The position numbers were made by a program, and so were the translations under genes. A model generated the notes under the pieces. It was not told the origin of the DNA. It saw only the letters and a program-made list of their open reading frames with translations, and searched no databases. A DNA stretch of 36,820 nt from the IMG/VR virus record IMGVR_UViG_3300032273_000082, positions 1 to 36,820 of that record; one strand, written 5' to 3'. This document shows positions 1 through 7,897 of the stretch, one piece after another. The stretch is from a virus. Numbering within the stretch: position 1 is the first letter of the stretch; every line of letters begins with the position of its first letter.

Positions 1-2217
1 TCAGGCTATTGATATATGGTGCTCAAACTCCTGTCCGAGCGGATCGACAATGGTCAATTTGAGCTGCTCATATGGCAGTTCTCCCTTGGCTTTCACATCC
101 AACTGGATCTCTTTATCCGCGTCATAAAAGACCTTGATTTTCAGGCTAGCCTGCTCAGCTTTCTGCCAGTTATGAGTGACTCCGTCATCATGGTATAAAA
201 GGTGTTCAGCACAACTGCGCAGATATACGAGACACTCTAATGAACTGAGATCTTGCGCTTCAACATGATTGGCAGAATCGGCCAAAGGCAATATTGAATC
301 CGGACGCAGAAAGAGCGCCATTTCGGCCAAATCCAGAGGCAGATAATGGTGTCCTTGCGGCATGACGTTTAAATCAAATTCATCATGCTGTTTGACCTTC
401 CACAACAACATGCTTTCTGGCAAGTAAACATAACGGCCGGAGGCATTCGGTTCGAGTACTGGCGCACACATTAAAGTGCGCCCGATCAGCAGCTGATCTT
501 CGACATTTTGCGCTGCCGGATCTGCGTATTCCAGCGGCAAAGGCCAGAATAGATTCTCGTTCTTTTGTGCAGCCTGCATAAACTCAGAGTAGAGATGAGG
601 GATCAACCGATATCGCAGCTTAATATGCTGCCGCATAATAGTGAGCGCCCGATCACCAAAGGCGTAAGGCTCTTGGCGGCGTGTTCCCAAACCGGAATGG
701 TTACGTAGCAGAGGAGTAAAGACCGCAAATTGTACCCAGCGACACATGAGTTCTCTTGTTGCATTGCCGGCAAAGCCACCGACATCTGCCCCACTATAGA
801 GGTAGCCACACATGTTTACGCCCGGCATCATGGCGACATTGAGCTTTAAGTGCTCCCACCAGCTATGGTTATCACCCAGCCAGATCCCCCCGTAACGATG
901 CCCGCCGATAGCTGATGCCCGCGAGAACATTAAAAAACGTTTGTCAGGATCAAGCAGCGCAAAACCTTCGGCAGCAGCCTGAGTCATTTTCTGGCCATAG
1001 AGGTTATGGACCTGTTCATGATTTATTCGGCTGCCATCTTCTATTTGATGCCAGATCGCCTGATAGTCTTCACGACGATTAGAGAGATTATCAAATGCAC
1101 CTTTGAGTTCGAAAAATTCATGCACGCCGATGTTTTTACCTTTGCATTTTTCGGCATGCTCAATGGCCTGCTGCAATCCTTGCGGCGAATAAAACAGCGC
1201 CGGTTCATTCATATCGTTCCAGAATCCGTCAATGCCCTGATCGGTAAGAAACTGATATTGCTTTCCCCACCACTGACGTACTTCCGGTTGGAAAAAATCA
1301 GGAAAAGCACACAAACCCGGCCACACCGCAGCCTGAAACTCTTCTCCAGTTTCCGTTTTGCAGAAATAGCCCTTTTTGTGCCCTTCCTGGTAAACACTGT
1401 AGTTCTCAGCCACTTTTACCCCGGCATCGATGATCGGGATCAGGCGAATGCCTTGCTGCTTAAGTTCAGCCACCCAGTGGGAAAAATCCGGAAAACGATT
1501 CTGATCTATGGTGAAGTCTTTAAACTCCTCCATATAATCAATATCGAGATAAACCGTGTCACAGGGAATATCAAAATGGTGAAAATTTCTCACCACCTCA
1601 TTAACCGCATTTTTATCATAGTATGACCAGCGACACTGCTGGTAACCAAACGCCCAGCGCGGCGGAATATAAGGCTGACCAATTAAACTGCGAAAATCAC
1701 GCACCTGCTGCTTGGCACTAGGGTCCGTAAATTCAAAAATTCGTACATTATGTGCAGGTATATGAATATAGAGCTGGTTGGGATCAGAAAAACCGAGATC
1801 CAGCGTCATCTCGCTGGGAAAATCAACAAACAGCGCAAAGTTGTTTTCGCCTTTTATCACCAGAAAAGGATGTGCACCATACAACGAGGTTTTATCCGGC
1901 AAGTGGCGAAACTCATCGTTGCACCAGGTTTTAAACAGCTGGCCACGCTTGTTCAGCTTGCCCATGTTTTGTCCCAGCCCATAAATGGCATCACCTTCTG
2001 CCATCGTATAACGAATATGGACACCATGAGCATCTTCTGTGATGGCAGCATACTGGCAGGGCACAGCTATTCCAGTCTTAGGTTGAAAGCCAGAGCTGGG
2101 TTCTTGTCTAATTTCTCGTTCATATTGGGGCTTGGCAATAATCGCGCCCGTTGCGAAAGGTTGCCCAAAAACAAAAGCAGTAATCGATGAGCTAAATTGT
2201 TGTATTGAGAATGGCAT
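1..2217 (-). CDS. GH31 family alpha-glucosidase
   Basis: A 738-residue glycoside hydrolase of family 31, which cleaves alpha-glucosidic bonds with retention of configuration and is probably cytoplasmic (no signal peptide seen). The family signature WNDMNEP is at residues 333-339, so D335 is the expected nucleophile. The WLGDN motif at 446-450 gives D449 as the expected acid/base. The N-terminal part (about 1-180) fits the beta-sandwich domain, 180-600 the TIM barrel, and the rest the C-terminal beta domains. The stop codon is the first three bases of the window and the ATG is at 2217, so the gene is complete. It reads leftward, away from the prophage, and there is no phage role for it; I take it as host chromosome. 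The exact substrate (maltose, isomaltose or other) cannot be read from the sequence. Confidence 0.9.
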   Translation of the reverse strand: MPFSIQQFSSSITAFVFGQPFATGAIIAKPQYEREIRQEPSSGFQPKTGIAVPCQYAAITEDAHGVHIRYTMAEGDAIYGLGQNMGKLNKRGQLFKTWCNDEFRHLPDKTSLYGAHPFLVIKGENNFALFVDFPSEMTLDLGFSDPNQLYIHIPAHNVRIFEFTDPSAKQQVRDFRSLIGQPYIPPRWAFGYQQCRWSYYDKNAVNEVVRNFHHFDIPCDTVYLDIDYMEEFKDFTIDQNRFPDFSHWVAELKQQGIRLIPIIDAGVKVAENYSVYQEGHKKGYFCKTETGEEFQAAVWPGLCAFPDFFQPEVRQWWGKQYQFLTDQGIDGFWNDMNEPALFYSPQGLQQAIEHAEKCKGKNIGVHEFFELKGAFDNLSNRREDYQAIWHQIEDGSRINHEQVHNLYGQKMTQAAAEGFALLDPDKRFLMFSRASAIGGHRYGGIWLGDNHSWWEHLKLNVAMMPGVNMCGYLYSGADVGGFAGNATRELMCRWVQFAVFTPLLRNHSGLGTRRQEPYAFGDRALTIMRQHIKLRYRLIPHLYSEFMQAAQKNENLFWPLPLEYADPAAQNVEDQLLIGRTLMCAPVLEPNASGRYVYLPESMLLWKVKQHDEFDLNVMPQGHHYLPLDLAEMALFLRPDSILPLADSANHVEAQDLSSLECLVYLRSCAEHLLYHDDGVTHNWQKAEQASLKIKVFYDADKEIQLDVKAKGELPYEQLKLTIVDPLGQEFEHHISIA

Positions 2218-2576
2218 TTAATCCTCACTGAATCATCCATAAAACAGAAGGCGGCCAATATACTGCAAGGAAAAAACGCTTAAAAGATCTTAATTTCAAT
2301 ACTTTACTTATGCTAGCGGCATCACAAAACGTACAGATTAAAACGCATCCAAGTCACAGAATGCGGTAATTACACTGGTTTAAAATGACCATTTACACTT
2401 GGCTTGATTGCCACTGTTCCTCAGCGTTTCATTACTTCATTGACTTTACTTATGACAAAACCAATAGCGCAATGTCGCTGGCTTTCTTTTATGATCAGCC
2501 TTCTCGTTGTTATAGAATGTGCCAGGTAAGCTGGGGATATAGCTTATTTATTTTTGTTTATCAATAAGGTTGAACT
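2218..2576. other. intergenic region between divergent genes
   Basis: This stretch of about 360 bases separates the leftward glucosidase from the rightward exported protein and must hold both promoters. It is AT-rich. I see no RNA gene, no long inverted repeat and no convincing operator. Confidence 0.4.
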
Positions 2577-3257
2577 GTGCTGAAACAATTCGTATTCATA
2601 GCCGCTGGCATATTCAGCACAACTGTAAATGCAGCATCGTATTTACCACTATTTAATGACATTGGTTTTACCGACGATATAGAGCAAATTGCATCACGTC
2701 CGAATGCATATGAGTGTTCCGATTTATACAATGCCAAAGCGTATTGCTTAGATAGACCGTCTTATTATGGAATAGACGATCTTACATTAGTGGTTTATAG
2801 CCAATTGACTTCTACTGCTATCGAAATCGGGAGAACCAAGCCATTATCCACAATAAAAAATGTTGAATTGAAAGCTCCACTCACCTTAATTAACTACAAT
2901 TCACTTCTTGCTAGTTTGCGTCGTGATGGTTATGTTTTTAGCTATCTGGAGGTAAATGGACAACATTTAGATGTCTTGGCTGGATTGCAAACCTTAGATC
3001 GCCAAACTCTAGATGATCAGATGTTTATGCTTGCCAATAGCGCCAGCTATAATGCACAGCGTAAGTATTTAATGATGGATAAGGCTACCTTCTCGCGTGC
3101 TTATCAAAAGGGTTACCGTAATATAAAACAATGGCGCAACATAGGTGAGGAGGGAAATCCAGAAAGTGAGGAAGATAAGCTTGCTACGTTCACGGTTGTT
3201 GATGACACCATCACTATATTATTTGAATATCCGTTTATGAAGCCAGGAAAACAATAG
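2577..3257 (+). CDS. exported protein of unknown function
   Basis: A 226-residue protein with a GTG start preceded by AAGG about seven bases upstream. Residues 1-20 form a typical Sec signal peptide: K3, then a hydrophobic core, then VNA as the likely cleavage site before residue 20. The mature part has two cysteines close together (in YECSD and AYCLD), which could form a disulphide in the periplasm. I do not recognise a domain. The gene stands alone and is followed by a bidirectional terminator at 3303-3325. It lies between the probable host gene and the first certain phage gene, so it could be host DNA or a lysogenic-conversion gene carried by the phage. Its AT-rich composition differs from the phage head genes. 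Confidence 0.6.
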   Translation: MLKQFVFIAAGIFSTTVNAASYLPLFNDIGFTDDIEQIASRPNAYECSDLYNAKAYCLDRPSYYGIDDLTLVVYSQLTSTAIEIGRTKPLSTIKNVELKAPLTLINYNSLLASLRRDGYVFSYLEVNGQHLDVLAGLQTLDRQTLDDQMFMLANSASYNAQRKYLMMDKATFSRAYQKGYRNIKQWRNIGEEGNPESEEDKLATFTVVDDTITILFEYPFMKPGKQ

Positions 3258-3302
3258 AATTTACATGACATCTCATATAGAAAATAGCATCAATCATGAA
3301 CG

Positions 3303-3325
3303 AAAAGCCCTCATAGAGGGGTTTT
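3303..3325. terminator. bidirectional intrinsic terminator
   Basis: CCCTC and GAGGG pair around the loop ATA (3308-3320). They are flanked by AAAA on the left and TTTT on the right, so both strands show a stem followed by a T run. It follows the exported-protein gene at 3257 and may insulate the prophage from the flank. Confidence 0.6.
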
Positions 3326-3396
3326 AAAACAAGCCTAACACATTGTTTTAAGTAATAAAAATCAAACCATCGACCACATTGTGACCGTTATCGAAA

Positions 3397-3417
3397 AGCC
3401 GCTTACTATAAGCGGCT
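3397..3417 (-). terminator. terminator of the leftward late operon
   Basis: A perfect 9-bp stem, AGCCGCTTA/TAAGCGGCT, with a 3-base loop. On the minus strand it is followed by TTTTCG; on the plus strand there is no T run. The only leftward genes reading into it are the terminase-portal-com-methyltransferase operon, whose last stop is at 3688. Confidence 0.6.
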
Positions 3418-3480
3418 TCACTTGCCTTTCATTTCCATCTACATACAATTACCGCATTGTCTGCCACTTTCGGTGCTGCT

Positions 3481-3711
3481 ATGTCCACCTACAAAGCCAT
3501 GTGCCCACTATGCCACGGTACCAAAACGGTTATACGAACCAGTAAGCGGATCACGCCTCGTTACCAACTTTTATATTGTGACTGTCTTAATGAAGACTGC
3601 CTCACTCGCTTTACCGTGGATTCAACCACCGGGCACATTATTCATACCTTAAATAAAAATACCCCACCACAAAAGCAGAACGACCAACTATCGCTCGAGC
3701 TCCCCCTCTAA
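3481..3711 (+). CDS. ogr: Ogr/Delta-type zinc-finger activator of late phage genes
   Basis: A 76-residue protein with the Ogr/Delta pattern: C8-x2-C11 and, after about 23 residues, C35-x4-C40, with an RTS..I..RY.. segment between as in P2 Ogr. In P2 this protein binds zinc and activates the late promoters through RNA polymerase alpha. An upstream TTG at 3457 would add eight residues, but the ATG at 3481 gives the usual Ogr N-terminus directly before the first cysteine pair. The gene is at the prophage edge, as in P2. Its last 24 bases overlap the end of the convergent methyltransferase gene. It contains a CTCGAG site at 3694. Confidence 0.82.
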   Translation: MSTYKAMCPLCHGTKTVIRTSKRITPRYQLLYCDCLNEDCLTRFTVDSTTGHIIHTLNKNTPPQKQNDQLSLELPL

Positions 3712-4734
3712 TTTTTCTCTCGCCTGCTCAAAAATATCAGCATCCATCTCAATACCAATAAATTCCCTATCCAATACCTGGCATGCCTTCCCAGTCGAAC
3801 CACTCCCCATAAAACAATCCAGCACTACATCCCCCTCACGGCTACTCGCCTTAATAATATGCTCAAGCAAGGCGGCGGGTTTTTCACAAGGGTGTTTACC
3901 AGGGTAATACTGCACCGAACCGAATGACCACACATCCGTAAAAGGAACGGCTTTCGTCACGGTAAAAGGCCGTCTAAGTCGTTGGTACTCAGCCTTCAAA
4001 TCATCGTACTGACAAACCAGCACCTGATAATCACTGTTTAATCCCTCAAGTCGAACACGCAGCGCATCATGACTTTCTGGCAAACTGGCTTTTTCATAAC
4101 GGGCGAACAAAGCCTGTAATTGTTCATACTGCACTTTGGAGGGCAGCTTCCATTGCGACGTACTGAACCAATGGGACGACATTTGCGTACCCGTCGCTTC
4201 ATTAATCGCTTTGGCAGGAATAGCAAGTCGCTCTTTCGCCTCTTTGAAATAACCAATCAAGGGTGAAAACACTTGCTGCTTGAGGTTTTGGCATTTCTGA
4301 TGATACGTTGACGCCCCCTTCGCAAACCCCTCAGCACCATAGTGACTACACATAATAATACGCTCAGTCGCGGGGAAGAATGCACGTAAACTTTCTTTGT
4401 TCGCTTTATTCCACGGTCCACTCGGCTTGGCCCAGATAATATGATTGAGCACATCAAAGCGTTGTTTGAGTAAGATTTCAGTTTCAGCCGATAAGCGAGA
4501 ACTGCAAAACAGGTACAAGGTGCCCGACGGTTTCAATACCCGCCATAATTGGGCGGCTACACTATCAAGCCAAGACAAGAACGCCTCGACATTCGGCCAC
4601 TGATTATCCCAGGCATCACGTTTGATTTGGTAATACGGCGGATCGGTGACAATCAGATCAATACTGTTGTCAGGCAGTGTCTTCAGGATGATTAAACAAT
4701 CATCCTGATGTAGAGTGAGGGGGTTTAGATTCAT
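3688..4734 (-). CDS. beta-class DNA adenine/cytosine-N4 methyltransferase
   Basis: A 348-residue AdoMet-dependent DNA methyltransferase. The catalytic DPPY motif is at residues 31-34, HPCEKP at 281-286, and the AdoMet-binding motif DCFMGSGSTG at 306-315. Motif IV before the target-recognition region and motif I near the C-terminus is the beta-class order. The middle (about 140-260) is the probable target-recognition domain. There is no cognate nuclease beside it, so it is an orphan phage enzyme, perhaps protecting phage DNA from host restriction. Its ATG lies inside the com-like gene (shared bases 4700-4734), and a perfect 10-bp hairpin sits in codons 10-17. This suggests translation tied to com. 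The target sequence cannot be predicted. Confidence 0.85.
   Translation of the reverse strand: MNLNPLTLHQDDCLIILKTLPDNSIDLIVTDPPYYQIKRDAWDNQWPNVEAFLSWLDSVAAQLWRVLKPSGTLYLFCSSRLSAETEILLKQRFDVLNHIIWAKPSGPWNKANKESLRAFFPATERIIMCSHYGAEGFAKGASTYHQKCQNLKQQVFSPLIGYFKEAKERLAIPAKAINEATGTQMSSHWFSTSQWKLPSKVQYEQLQALFARYEKASLPESHDALRVRLEGLNSDYQVLVCQYDDLKAEYQRLRRPFTVTKAVPFTDVWSFGSVQYYPGKHPCEKPAALLEHIIKASSREGDVVLDCFMGSGSTGKACQVLDREFIGIEMDADIFEQAREKLEGELER
4684..4707 (-). promoter_or_regulatory. RNA hairpin at the com/methyltransferase junction
   Basis: CAGGATGATT and AATCATCCTG form a perfect 10-bp stem with a 4-base loop. It begins 27 bases after the methyltransferase ATG on the minus-strand mRNA. The com stop codon (4702-4700) lies within it, so a ribosome finishing com would melt the stem. 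In Mu, Com acts on structure near the mom start; the parallel here is inferred. Confidence 0.55.
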
Positions 4735-4870
4735 TACTGTTTATTCCAGCATTGACGCTCGGGGCGTTCTGGTCAGTAATATACTTACAACGTGGGCACT
4801 TTATTTTGATGTGCCCGTATTCCATATAACAGAGCTTCTTTGAGCATCGAGGGCAAAGAACAGGTCGCAT
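4700..4870 (-). CDS. com: Mu Com-like zinc-binding translational regulator
   Basis: A 56-residue protein. Cysteines at 6, 9, 14, 25 and 28 give CPRC near the start and a second CPRC after a YMEYGHIKIK segment, the pattern of Mu Com. Com is a small zinc protein that binds the mom mRNA and allows translation of that DNA-modification gene. Here too the gene sits directly before a DNA modification gene and overlaps its start by 35 bases. The ATG at 4870 follows GAGAG about five bases upstream. A dyad at 4881-4908 precedes it. The pairing with a beta-class methyltransferase instead of Mom is the notable point. Confidence 0.8.
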   Translation of the reverse strand: MRPVLCPRCSKKLCYMEYGHIKIKCPRCKYITDQNAPSVNAGINSNESKPPHSTSG

Positions 4871-4880
4871 GGCAACTCTC

Positions 4881-4910
4881 GATATACTGTGTAAAACGCC
4901 AGTATATCAA
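4881..4910 (-). promoter_or_regulatory. promoter-like dyad upstream of com
   Basis: GATATACTG (4881-4889) and CAGTATATC (4900-4908) are perfect 9-bp inverted repeats with a 10-bp spacer, between the portal stop and com. On the minus strand they overlap TTGATA (4910-4905) and TATATC (4886-4881) with an 18-bp spacer, which resemble -35 and -10 boxes. There is no T run, so it is not a terminator. A regulated internal promoter or an RNA structure are both possible. Confidence 0.45.
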
Positions 4911-4936
4911 GCATTACCCCAAATAAAACACGCGCC

Positions 4937-5974
4937 TTATTCACCCACCATGCTGGGTTGCTCAAACTCAATACGCAGATTAGCCGGTAAGATAAGATTG
5001 ATCCCCGTAATGAGCTTTTGCATCGGCCTAACTTCATTCTCATAATACATGGCGCTGTACTGCAATGGATTGCCCAGACTCGCGCCTTCTGGTGGCAATA
5101 TCCCCCCCAATCCCGCAGGGTAACGGTGGGATACGATCACCTCTTGCGACGACACTTTCTTGATACCTTCGTATTCATCCTTGGTACCCGCATTACCCAC
5201 AGGGATAAGTTGCACACCTTTTTCTTGCCCGTTAGGGATATTAATCAACATGGATGAAAAATTACCAACACCTCTCGATTGCTTCAATGCCTCAGCTAGC
5301 TCATCTTCCGATGCAGGTGTCATATTGGGATCGGTCATATACAGGATAAACCCCATGTGCATGCCGTTTTTGTAATAGCGACGGCGAAAGCGGGTCGCAT
5401 CTTGCGACAATAACGCCGACTCAACACCGGATAAATAATCCGGTAACCCATAGATATTCTGGCGGGGGTCATACAGGCGTATTTGACAAATTTCATCCGG
5501 CTTATACCAGGTACGGGTATCATCGGCATTCAATCGCACAAAGCGGTTATTTTTACCGCGGCGCGTATATTGCGCCATAACATGACCCAGACGTAACGGT
5601 TGACCAAACACATTCCTAAAGACTTGTACGTAGGCATGCCCGAACGTCACCAAGTCCTTACACACGCACATCATGTCAGCAAACGATAACGTGTCGGTTT
5701 CCACAAAATCCTTTGACAGGATACGAGTTCGCGCTTCAACAATGGCCCCGTGGTACGAGTTGATCATGAGCATGTCAGACAACACCCCTGGCTCTATGGG
5801 CGGGGTATAAAAGCCTTCATACTCATCAAATTCCACATCGCTGCACGCAATGGGGTTATCGAGCTCCACGCGATCGATGCCCCCGAACGTAATGACCGCC
5901 GAATCCTTATCGACAGAAGTGTCCACTGCAGGGGAATTAACCGGCTTTCGGTTAACGTATCGTTTTTTTGCCAT
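4937..5974 (-). CDS. Q: phage portal protein (P2 gpQ type)
   Basis: A 345-residue portal protein of the PBSX/P2 gpQ type, which forms the dodecameric DNA channel at the capsid vertex and docks the terminase. Length matches P2 gpQ (about 340). The stretch around residues 115-165 (FGHAYVQVFRN, then WYKPDEICQI) and the run YDPRQNIYGLPDYL at about 168-181 are typical of this family. It is directly downstream of the terminase, sharing one base or so at 5974, and reads leftward, as P-Q do in P2 opposite to the other late genes. Confidence 0.9.
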   Translation of the reverse strand: MAKKRYVNRKPVNSPAVDTSVDKDSAVITFGGIDRVELDNPIACSDVEFDEYEGFYTPPIEPGVLSDMLMINSYHGAIVEARTRILSKDFVETDTLSFADMMCVCKDLVTFGHAYVQVFRNVFGQPLRLGHVMAQYTRRGKNNRFVRLNADDTRTWYKPDEICQIRLYDPRQNIYGLPDYLSGVESALLSQDATRFRRRYYKNGMHMGFILYMTDPNMTPASEDELAEALKQSRGVGNFSSMLINIPNGQEKGVQLIPVGNAGTKDEYEGIKKVSSQEVIVSHRYPAGLGGILPPEGASLGNPLQYSAMYYENEVRPMQKLITGINLILPANLRIEFEQPSMVGE

Positions 5975-7761
5975 TATAAATTTACTCGTATGATAGAGGT
6001 ACGTTGCACACTGGCATTGAGCTCTTCACAGGCCACCGCGTGCGCTATCGCAAAGAAATCATCCGCATGTCCGGTCTCCTCCGTCCGCTCCGCGGCAAAG
6101 GTCATGGTACCGTGACCGGTCTGTTTACGTTTGATGGCCATAAAAGACGGCGCAATCGTTGCAAAGTTAGCCGTCCACTTCAGGCGGCTGGTACTGATTA
6201 AGTCCATGACCTTGAGCACCAGTTTCTGTTTACTTTGTTGTGTATAGTTAATCAGCATCACATTGGGGTAAAACGCCTTGATCATCTCTCCGACACCGCT
6301 ACCAATCCCGCTGCAGTCAACCCCGATATGTCGCACGTTATAACGCGCCGTCAACGCTTGTACTTGTTCAGCCTGCCATGACCAGTGAAACCCTCGCCAC
6401 TCAAATTCTTCGATAACCCGAAACGGCCCACCTTTCTTTTTCGGCATGGCCAGCACATAACATTTCGCCAAGTCCCCGATACGGGCCGGGTCATAACCAA
6501 TAGCCACCTCCTCATCCCCCAATGGGCGAGCCAGTGACAAATCCACATCCGGCCAGGTATCTTCCCGAATACACCGGGTTAACGCATTCAGTGTAAAGAT
6601 ACTGTCCGCTTCATCCATGAACTCTGCATCGTAGAGATAAGCAAAGGAGTCTGCATTGCAGCGCTCTCTTAGGTCATCAATATCAATATCGGGGTTGCCA
6701 CCATCGATGGCATCTTGCAAGGTGATGACATAACGCCATCGCTTATCAGGGCAAAGCTGGGGATGCTTACGCAACGTATCTTTGGAGGGGAACGGCACAT
6801 CGGCCCTGTCCATGTTGCCTTTTTTCCAATACGCACCCGACCACACCCGATAGGCTCCGTGTTGGCGGGTAGACGGGGTGGAAATCACCGTGATACGGCG
6901 GTCTTTCAGGGTACTCATTGCCCCAGCGGTTTCGTATATCCCCTCGAACTTGCCTATCCAACAGGCTTCATCGATGTACAAATCAGAGCTGTACGATTGG
7001 GCGGTATTACGGTTGGTGCCGATGAACCGAAACTCCGCCCCATTGGGCAGGCGTATCGGGTTGCCTTTTAATTCAATATCAAAGTATTTAAGCGCAAGCT
7101 GGGTAATGTACGAGCGAAACACTTCCGCCTGGGCGCGAGAGGCTGATAAGAACGTCTGGTTACGCCCGGTCTCCATGGCGACATACAGTGCTTCACCCGC
7201 CGCCTCAAACGTTAAACCCACTTGGCGGGACTTAATCGTCCAGCGCTCTTTTTGATGGCGCGCTTTAAATAACACTTTCTGGTAGTAATAAAGACCGTCT
7301 ATCCACTGCTGCCAGCGCGGATCGTCAACGGCAGGAATATCATTCTTGCGTTTTCTTTTTTTCTTTTTATCACCACCAGATGATGCGTGATGTTCACTCA
7401 CGTCACCCGAGGCCAATGCCGCCTCTTGCACCCGCAAGCTCAACTCGCGCTCTTTCAGTCGCATGTTGGCATCTTGCAGCTTGATAAGGTTAGCGACCAA
7501 GCGGTCTATCTCATCGAGCTCACACCGTTTTTTAAAATCGCGGTTAGTCAGTTGCGCCAAGCGGCATTCAAGCTGTTTTTCAGCCCCAAAGGCGGACAGT
7601 AAGTCATTCCAGCCTTCTTTGTTTATCCAGTTGTAAACCGTCCTAACGCTATTGATATCGAGCTTTTGCACGATTTCTTTAGGCGTCATGCCGGCAAGAT
7701 ACAGATCTTTGACCTGCTCTTTTATGTCATCTGAATAACAGCTGCTTCTACTTGTTTTCAT
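5974..7761 (-). CDS. P: terminase large subunit (P2 gpP type)
   Basis: A 595-residue terminase that packages DNA by ATP hydrolysis and cuts it at the cos or pac site. Residues about 10-50 form an HTH of the terminase ATPase N-terminal type (DLYLAGMTPKEIVQKL). The Walker A-like SRQVGLT is at 178-184 and Walker B LYIDEA at 261-266. The RNase H-like nuclease domain has D424 (GYDPA), D482 (VDCSG) and D567/D568 (HADDFF). A very basic run of lysine and arginine at 132-139 separates the HTH and ATPase parts. It is the first gene of the leftward late operon, facing the scaffold gene across the 7762-7897 promoter region. Confidence 0.93.
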   Translation of the reverse strand: MKTSRSSCYSDDIKEQVKDLYLAGMTPKEIVQKLDINSVRTVYNWINKEGWNDLLSAFGAEKQLECRLAQLTNRDFKKRCELDEIDRLVANLIKLQDANMRLKERELSLRVQEAALASGDVSEHHASSGGDKKKKRKRKNDIPAVDDPRWQQWIDGLYYYQKVLFKARHQKERWTIKSRQVGLTFEAAGEALYVAMETGRNQTFLSASRAQAEVFRSYITQLALKYFDIELKGNPIRLPNGAEFRFIGTNRNTAQSYSSDLYIDEACWIGKFEGIYETAGAMSTLKDRRITVISTPSTRQHGAYRVWSGAYWKKGNMDRADVPFPSKDTLRKHPQLCPDKRWRYVITLQDAIDGGNPDIDIDDLRERCNADSFAYLYDAEFMDEADSIFTLNALTRCIREDTWPDVDLSLARPLGDEEVAIGYDPARIGDLAKCYVLAMPKKKGGPFRVIEEFEWRGFHWSWQAEQVQALTARYNVRHIGVDCSGIGSGVGEMIKAFYPNVMLINYTQQSKQKLVLKVMDLISTSRLKWTANFATIAPSFMAIKRKQTGHGTMTFAAERTEETGHADDFFAIAHAVACEELNASVQRTSIIRVNL

Positions 7762-7804
7762 TCGCGCAGTCTATCAACTCCCCCCACTATCCCGTGCTGA
7801 AAAA

Positions 7805-7831
7805 AGTTGTAAACAGGGGGGTATCACAACT
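7805..7831. promoter_or_regulatory. candidate late activator site between divergent late operons
   Basis: AGTTGT (7805-7810) and ACAACT (7826-7831) are inverted repeats with a 15-bp spacer, in the short region between terminase and scaffold. P2 late promoters carry a TGT/ACA dyad bound by Ogr at about -55. The half-sites fit, although the spacing is a few bases longer than in P2. I did not find clear -10 boxes. Confidence 0.35.
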
Positions 7832-7897
7832 CTCACCAGTACCCATTTTCCTGCCCGCGTTTTATTGTCACGCCATCACATAAGAGGAATACGTGTT

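Noticed and set aside
1006-1626. A 206-codon open frame on the plus strand
   Set aside because: It lies wholly antisense to the GH31 gene, whose catalytic motifs are clear on the other strand. It is a shadow frame.
2385-2567. A 60-codon plus-strand frame before the exported protein
   Set aside because: It has no ribosome binding site, an odd composition, and it ends where the promoter for the next gene is expected.
3327-3352. AAAACAA/TTGTTTT arms as the attachment core
   Set aside because: The right end is outside the window, so there is no second copy to compare. I do not call attL from one side.
4801-5043. An 80-codon minus-strand frame across the portal/com junction
   Set aside because: It overlaps the portal and the com-like gene in another frame. 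The com-like frame has the zinc cysteines and a sensible start, so this one is a shadow.
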